Below, one piece after another: positions 60,225 through 64,000 of a stretch of DNA of 64,000 bases. The notes beneath the pieces were generated by a model. That model ran no database searches, had not been told where the DNA came from, and worked only from the letters and a program-made list of their open reading frames with translations. A program made the translations under genes and the position numbers. This DNA comes from a virus, in the IMG/VR virus record IMGVR_UViG_3300025626_001351, positions 1 to 64,000 of that record; one strand, 5' to 3'. How positions within the stretch are numbered: position 1 is the stretch's first letter; each line of letters starts with the position of its first letter.

Positions 60225-61955
60225 TTATCTTTCCCTATTTTTCATAAAAGAAACTGTAATATAACGTGTTCCTTTAGTAGTAGCACGAGCTCCATGCTTA
60301 TGTGTTATGTTTCCTGGATGTAAGGTAGCATAACCTATTGAATTCTTAACTAATTTTTGTTGTCTTTTAAAATAAGTACCACCACCTTCATATTCATCTA
60401 AGTCTGATAGTTGTACTAAACAAGTTAAATCAGAAGAATCATGGTGTATTGACAAATGACCTTGTGCGTCAGGTACATATTTGGCTAAGAAGTTTTCACA
60501 TTGTAAATCATCCCAACCCTCTCCTTCAAGACCATATATATACACTCCCAATTGCATTACATAGTCTTTTAAAACAGCATTGTATATATCATCCATACCT
60601 ATCTCAGTTAATAACATATCAGTAGTTGGATAAAATTCATGCCGTTTAAATGTCCACTTTTGCGAATGCTCAGCCTCTTCTCGAATCATTTTACAAAAAT
60701 CTTCAGTAAATAATGGGAATGATAAACAATTATTAAATGGTTCATCTATAATTAAATCCCATTCCTTGGTTCTTACTGAATATGTTAAGAATTTGCTTTC
60801 CCACTCTTTTTTGTTATCCCAATAAGAATATAATTCCGGATGTAATTTATCAATATTTTCATTAGTACTTCTTACTTTAAAAGTATGTGCACCAGTTGGT
60901 ATTTTAATTGAAGTATTTATCATATCAATCCACTCATTACTTCGAGTTTCCCAATTTTGTTGTCTTGCAAATTTTTCAGCTACATCTAAGTAGTCATATC
61001 CATTCTCTTCGATAAACTCATAAGTTGATAAAAACGTCGCCTCTTGAATAGTTTCAGAAGTGTCAGCTCTAACTATTGCAGCTTTTCCATTTAGTAATGA
61101 TTTTAAATTACCAGTATCAGTTGAAATTATTTTAGTTCTACCCATCATCATTTCAAGGGCTGTAATACAATAAGTTTCATCATAGTTAGATGGGTACATC
61201 CAATATTCTGCCGATTTAATCTGTTTATATAAATCTGCTGGTGGTAAGTTGCCCAACCATTTTACATCTTGATAAAACATTCTATTTTTATAGTCATTAT
61301 ACCATTCCATAGCATATGGTGGTGATGCGACCCATAACGTTAAGTATGGGTTTATTTTTTTTAATGATGGCCATAGTTTAATTAATACTTCAAGTCCTCT
61401 ATCTGAGGCTGACGTATAAACTATTTTATTTTTAAAAGTTTCTTGTTCTATTTCATCAAAATCAATAGGGTCAATAGCATTACCTAAAACAAACACTCGT
61501 TCTGGATCTAAATTATAGTCCATAATTATATTTTTTCGTTGGTGTTCGGAAACTGCTATGATTTTTGTTAATCGTGGGTCGTTTAGATAATCTTTACCAC
61601 CATTTGGTAATTCTTCACCATTATACCAAGGATAAAACTCCATATTATGCATCCAAAAGTATGATTTTTCATATGTGATATTTAAATCTTCTAATAAGGG
61701 TAAATAATTGATATAATTACTTGCGATTACAACATCAAAGTAAATGTTACTCTCCAAATTAGCATATGGTATATACTTTACACCATCTGATTCAGATTCT
61801 ATTACTTCACCTGTAATAGTAACATCATGTCCCATAGATTGGAACTTTTCAGCTAATTTTATACTACAATATTCTGACCCACCTATTCCATTATTTAACC
61901 AATAATCTTTATTTATGGGTTCTTTATGATACCCTGTACAAAATAGTATTTTCAT
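60225..61955 (-). CDS. Fusion: GT4-like glycosyltransferase + PLOD-like 2OG-Fe(II) hydroxylase
   Basis: 576 residues. Residues about 1-350 form a GT-B protein: NGIGGSEYCSIKLAEKF, VFVLGNAIDPIDF, IVYTSASDRGLEVLIKLW, MYPSNYDETYCITALEMMMG (E-x7-E region). Residues about 410-576 form a dioxygenase with HHDSSDLTCLVQLSD (His504, Asp506), GGGTYF, ITHKHGARAT (His554) and GTRYITVSF (Arg564), like procollagen lysyl hydroxylases. It may hydroxylate and glycosylate the same target. It lies just upstream of the neck genes, within the late region. Confidence 0.85.
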   Translation of the reverse strand: MKILFCTGYHKEPINKDYWLNNGIGGSEYCSIKLAEKFQSMGHDVTITGEVIESESDGVKYIPYANLESNIYFDVVIASNYINYLPLLEDLNITYEKSYFWMHNMEFYPWYNGEELPNGGKDYLNDPRLTKIIAVSEHQRKNIIMDYNLDPERVFVLGNAIDPIDFDEIEQETFKNKIVYTSASDRGLEVLIKLWPSLKKINPYLTLWVASPPYAMEWYNDYKNRMFYQDVKWLGNLPPADLYKQIKSAEYWMYPSNYDETYCITALEMMMGRTKIISTDTGNLKSLLNGKAAIVRADTSETIQEATFLSTYEFIEENGYDYLDVAEKFARQQNWETRSNEWIDMINTSIKIPTGAHTFKVRSTNENIDKLHPELYSYWDNKKEWESKFLTYSVRTKEWDLIIDEPFNNCLSFPLFTEDFCKMIREEAEHSQKWTFKRHEFYPTTDMLLTEIGMDDIYNAVLKDYVMQLGVYIYGLEGEGWDDLQCENFLAKYVPDAQGHLSIHHDSSDLTCLVQLSDLDEYEGGGTYFKRQQKLVKNSIGYATLHPGNITHKHGARATTKGTRYITVSFMKNRER

Positions 61956-61956
61956 A

Positions 61957-63249
61957 TTACTCCACTATATAATTTAAAACTTCTTCTTTATTTCCATAAC
62001 GTGTTCTATCCATCCATGATTGTAGTTTGTATGAACTACCATCGTCATCATTCCAATTCCAATCAAACCCACCTAACTCACTAATACGTTCGTGAATAGA
62101 AGTATCGTAGTAATCTCGAATTAATCGGGCTCTTCTGTTAATATCAACTCTATTATTGTCAACAGTAGAGTCACCATTATTATATTGTACATACAACATT
62201 TTTTTAAGATGAATAAACTTTGTTTCTAAAAATGTTTTTAGAATTAATTCATAATCATCAGCTACTGATATATTACGATTGTGTCCACCTACTTTATGAT
62301 AAGTATCACGATTCCAAATACGACAATGATTAGGCATTCCAATATTAAATCTAATTGTTTTTGGATTTATATCAGGATAGTGATGGGTTAACCATGATTT
62401 ACCATCAGCCTCTACCCAAGTGTGACCAGCATATGCCCATGCAAATCGATTGTCAGTATGTTGATACCAATCATCACCAATATGACCATACACTCGTGGT
62501 GAGTCGTCTTTTTCAACCTCAGTTACATCAGTATATATAAACCCAGCGTCTGGATATTGCTTACTAGCATTAAGTACGTCTTCCAAACAAGTAGAAATTA
62601 ACCAATCATCATGGTCTAATTCAAATAACCACTCACCATTACACATCATAGCTGCTCTGTGTTTGGCTTCTCCTACATTTCCTGATGTAGTTGGTGTAAT
62701 TCTATGTATATGTACTCTATAATCTTGACTAGCTATATCTTCTAAGTAATCCCAAGTAGTATTATCACCAATTGGTGAATCATCTACAACTACCCATTCC
62801 CAATTTTCATAGGTTTGGTTAACTAAACTCTCGTATGTTCTAAATATTCGTTCGTTAGTTTTATATGTTGGTGTAAAGATTGATAGTATGGGATTATCCA
62901 CATCTCTGTAAATATTATTTATATTACATGACCAAAATGTAGACTGACATACTACATCATTAGCTAAAACATTGTCAGATGGAGCAGTATCATATGATAT
63001 TATCTTACTTGATACCATAGTGTGGTGGTCAAGTTTTAAAATATCAGTTTGATGAGTATAATCACCAATAGTCATAACTATATCGGGATTATGTTCTGCT
63101 AAATGTTTTTTAAATCCATCTGAAGACTCATATGAATATAAAATTACACTTTCTTGTAAGTCTTCTTCGAAATAAATGTCAGATTTAAGTGATATTTTTC
63201 CAAATCTATTCCATCCATATATTAACGCTGTAGGTAATTTTGTTTTCAT
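61957..63249 (-). CDS. GT2 glycosyltransferase
   Basis: 430 residues. The first 125 residues form an extra Rossmann-like domain (VIMTIGDYTHQT); then a GT-A core with LSIFTPTYKTNERIFRTYESL, WEWVVVDDSPIGD, NVGEAKHRAAMMCNGEWLFELDHDDWL (DxD-type) and ISVADDYELILKTFL. It would transfer a sugar to an unknown acceptor. It is one base away from the GT4-hydroxylase fusion and next to another hydroxylase, a three-gene unit for hydroxylation/glycosylation. Confidence 0.88.
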   Translation of the reverse strand: MKTKLPTALIYGWNRFGKISLKSDIYFEEDLQESVILYSYESSDGFKKHLAEHNPDIVMTIGDYTHQTDILKLDHHTMVSSKIISYDTAPSDNVLANDVVCQSTFWSCNINNIYRDVDNPILSIFTPTYKTNERIFRTYESLVNQTYENWEWVVVDDSPIGDNTTWDYLEDIASQDYRVHIHRITPTTSGNVGEAKHRAAMMCNGEWLFELDHDDWLISTCLEDVLNASKQYPDAGFIYTDVTEVEKDDSPRVYGHIGDDWYQHTDNRFAWAYAGHTWVEADGKSWLTHHYPDINPKTIRFNIGMPNHCRIWNRDTYHKVGGHNRNISVADDYELILKTFLETKFIHLKKMLYVQYNNGDSTVDNNRVDINRRARLIRDYYDTSIHERISELGGFDWNWNDDDGSSYKLQSWMDRTRYGNKEEVLNYIVE

Positions 63250-63255
63250 ACATTA

Positions 63256-63858
63256 TTATCTATAAGGTTCACCACCTACCCATAATACAAATGATTTTCT
63301 AATACCTTTTGAGACAGGGGTAACTCTATGTAAATAAAAAGATGGAAATATCACAGCAGCTCCTTGAACTCGTGGTGCTGTTAATTGTCTACCTATATTA
63401 AATTGTAAATCACCATTATCATATTCAGAAGGGTCTGATAATTGTACTGTTACTGAGATTTTACGTTGATTTTGGATTTCTGTTCCACAATCCATGTGCC
63501 AATTGTAACCACCTTCTTGAGTTCCGTAATATTCTGTATATTGGATTTGCTCATTCATGGTAGATAGGTCAAACTTCCACATTTCATTATTAGCTTGAAT
63601 AATCATATCATGAAGTTTAGAATAAACCCATCTCCATTGTTTATTTTGTGGACACCATTTTATTCGTGATTTTCTATATTCAGATATTTTTGATTCGTCA
63701 CCTTCACCAGTTACAGCATCTTGAAATGGTAATTCTTTGGTCATTGACTCTATAATTGTAAGTTCTTCTTTTGAAAACCCATTTTTGAACCAATAATAAT
63801 CTGTATAGTTTACGTCATCTCGGGAAGACGACCTATTAAATCCGTATTTTTCTAACAT
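63256..63858 (-). CDS. 2-oxoglutarate/Fe(II) hydroxylase (PKHD/PiuC-like)
   Basis: 200 residues. YNWHMDCGTE (HxD), ISVTVQLSDPSEYDNGDLQF, AAVIFPSFYLHRVTPV (distal His) and GIRKSFVLWVGG (Arg) form a complete prolyl-hydroxylase-like core. Phage homologs are common in marine T4-like genomes with unknown substrates. An AT box (63879-63886) lies about 20 nt upstream, and two glycosyltransferase genes follow. Confidence 0.9.
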   Translation of the reverse strand: MLEKYGFNRSSSRDDVNYTDYYWFKNGFSKEELTIIESMTKELPFQDAVTGEGDESKISEYRKSRIKWCPQNKQWRWVYSKLHDMIIQANNEMWKFDLSTMNEQIQYTEYYGTQEGGYNWHMDCGTEIQNQRKISVTVQLSDPSEYDNGDLQFNIGRQLTAPRVQGAAVIFPSFYLHRVTPVSKGIRKSFVLWVGGEPYR

Positions 63859-63878
63859 AACTAATTATTTGATTTATA

Positions 63879-63886
63879 TATAAATA
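63879..63886 (-). promoter_or_regulatory. Candidate late AT box before hydroxylase gene
   Basis: Coding strand TAATATTTATATATAAATC, about 21 nt before the ATG at 63858. Confidence 0.35.
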
Positions 63887-63897
63887 TTAAAATGTTT

Positions 63898-64000
63898 TTA
63901 ATAAAAACTACCAGAATGGAATGTTCTTACAATATATACTGCATCACCACTTGACCACCCATTAGGTTTGAACATAAGTTTTTGTCCAACTACATCAAAA
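63898..64000 (-). CDS. C-terminal end of an unknown gene, start outside window
   Basis: An open frame enters from the right edge and ends at TAA 63898-63900. The 33 visible residues include KLMFKPNGWSSGDAVYIVRT and end HSGSFY. Too little remains to name it; the beta-like pattern and location suggest a virion protein. Confidence 0.5.
   Translation of the reverse strand, partial: FDVVGQKLMFKPNGWSSGDAVYIVRTFHSGSFY

Overview
The window looks like part of the genome of a contractile-tailed, T4-superfamily bacteriophage. It encodes a gp18-like sheath, a gp19-like tube, gp13/14/15-like neck proteins, a tape measure and a T4-type replisome (gp43 polymerase, gp45 clamp, gp44/gp62 loader, gp41 helicase, gp32, UvsX, RNase H). 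Every supported gene lies on the minus strand, packed with 4-35 nt overlaps, and base composition is about two-thirds A+T by eye. The host is probably a member of the Bacteroidota: nine intergenic promoters match TTTG-N19/20-TATATTAG or TACTTTAG, close to the Bacteroidota sigma consensus TTTG-N~20-TAnnTTTG. The phage is divergent from enterobacterial T4, and many accessory genes have no counterpart in T4. I saw no tRNA, CRISPR, transposase or integrase, but absence cannot be proven by eye.

Layout in the direction of transcription (high to low coordinates). 64000-60225: end of an unknown gene, a 2OG-Fe(II) hydroxylase, a GT2 glycosyltransferase and a GT4-hydroxylase fusion. 60187-44324: late structural block (neck, sheath, tube, tail-assembly chaperone with a probable frameshift, tape measure, a 1035-residue baseplate protein with fifteen 15-residue repeats, gp53-like and hub-like proteins). 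44251-42354: small unknown genes behind repeated early-type promoters. 42347-37779: a truncated family-A DNA polymerase-like protein, a large unknown protein and a methyltransferase. 37615-30151: gp32, UvsX, RNase H, gp41, NrdB, NrdA, thioredoxin. 30137-24422: glycosyltransferase, UDP-galactopyranose mutase, hydroxylase, small HTH protein, two tandem Mom-like DNA-modification proteins and a GT-B enzyme. 24418-16936: gp43, gp45, a DUF4338/DruA-like protein, gp44, zinc ribbon, gp62, Nmad1-like protein and a RecB-type nuclease. 16933-2129: a long carbohydrate cluster (glycosyltransferases, sugar epimerase and dehydrogenase, an aldolase-CMP-sugar synthetase fusion, cupin, FkbM methyltransferase, HAD phosphatase, NQO1-like flavoprotein). 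2132-1: small unknown genes, amidase endolysin, putative holin and the start of a secreted PA14-like protein.

Together the genes describe a lytic virus that carries its own replisome and dNTP supply, probably modifies its DNA (Mom pair, Nmad1), and devotes an unusually large share of coding capacity to making and attaching sugars, perhaps on hydroxylated virion proteins or the host surface. Functional calls rest on motif recognition and gene order, not database searches.
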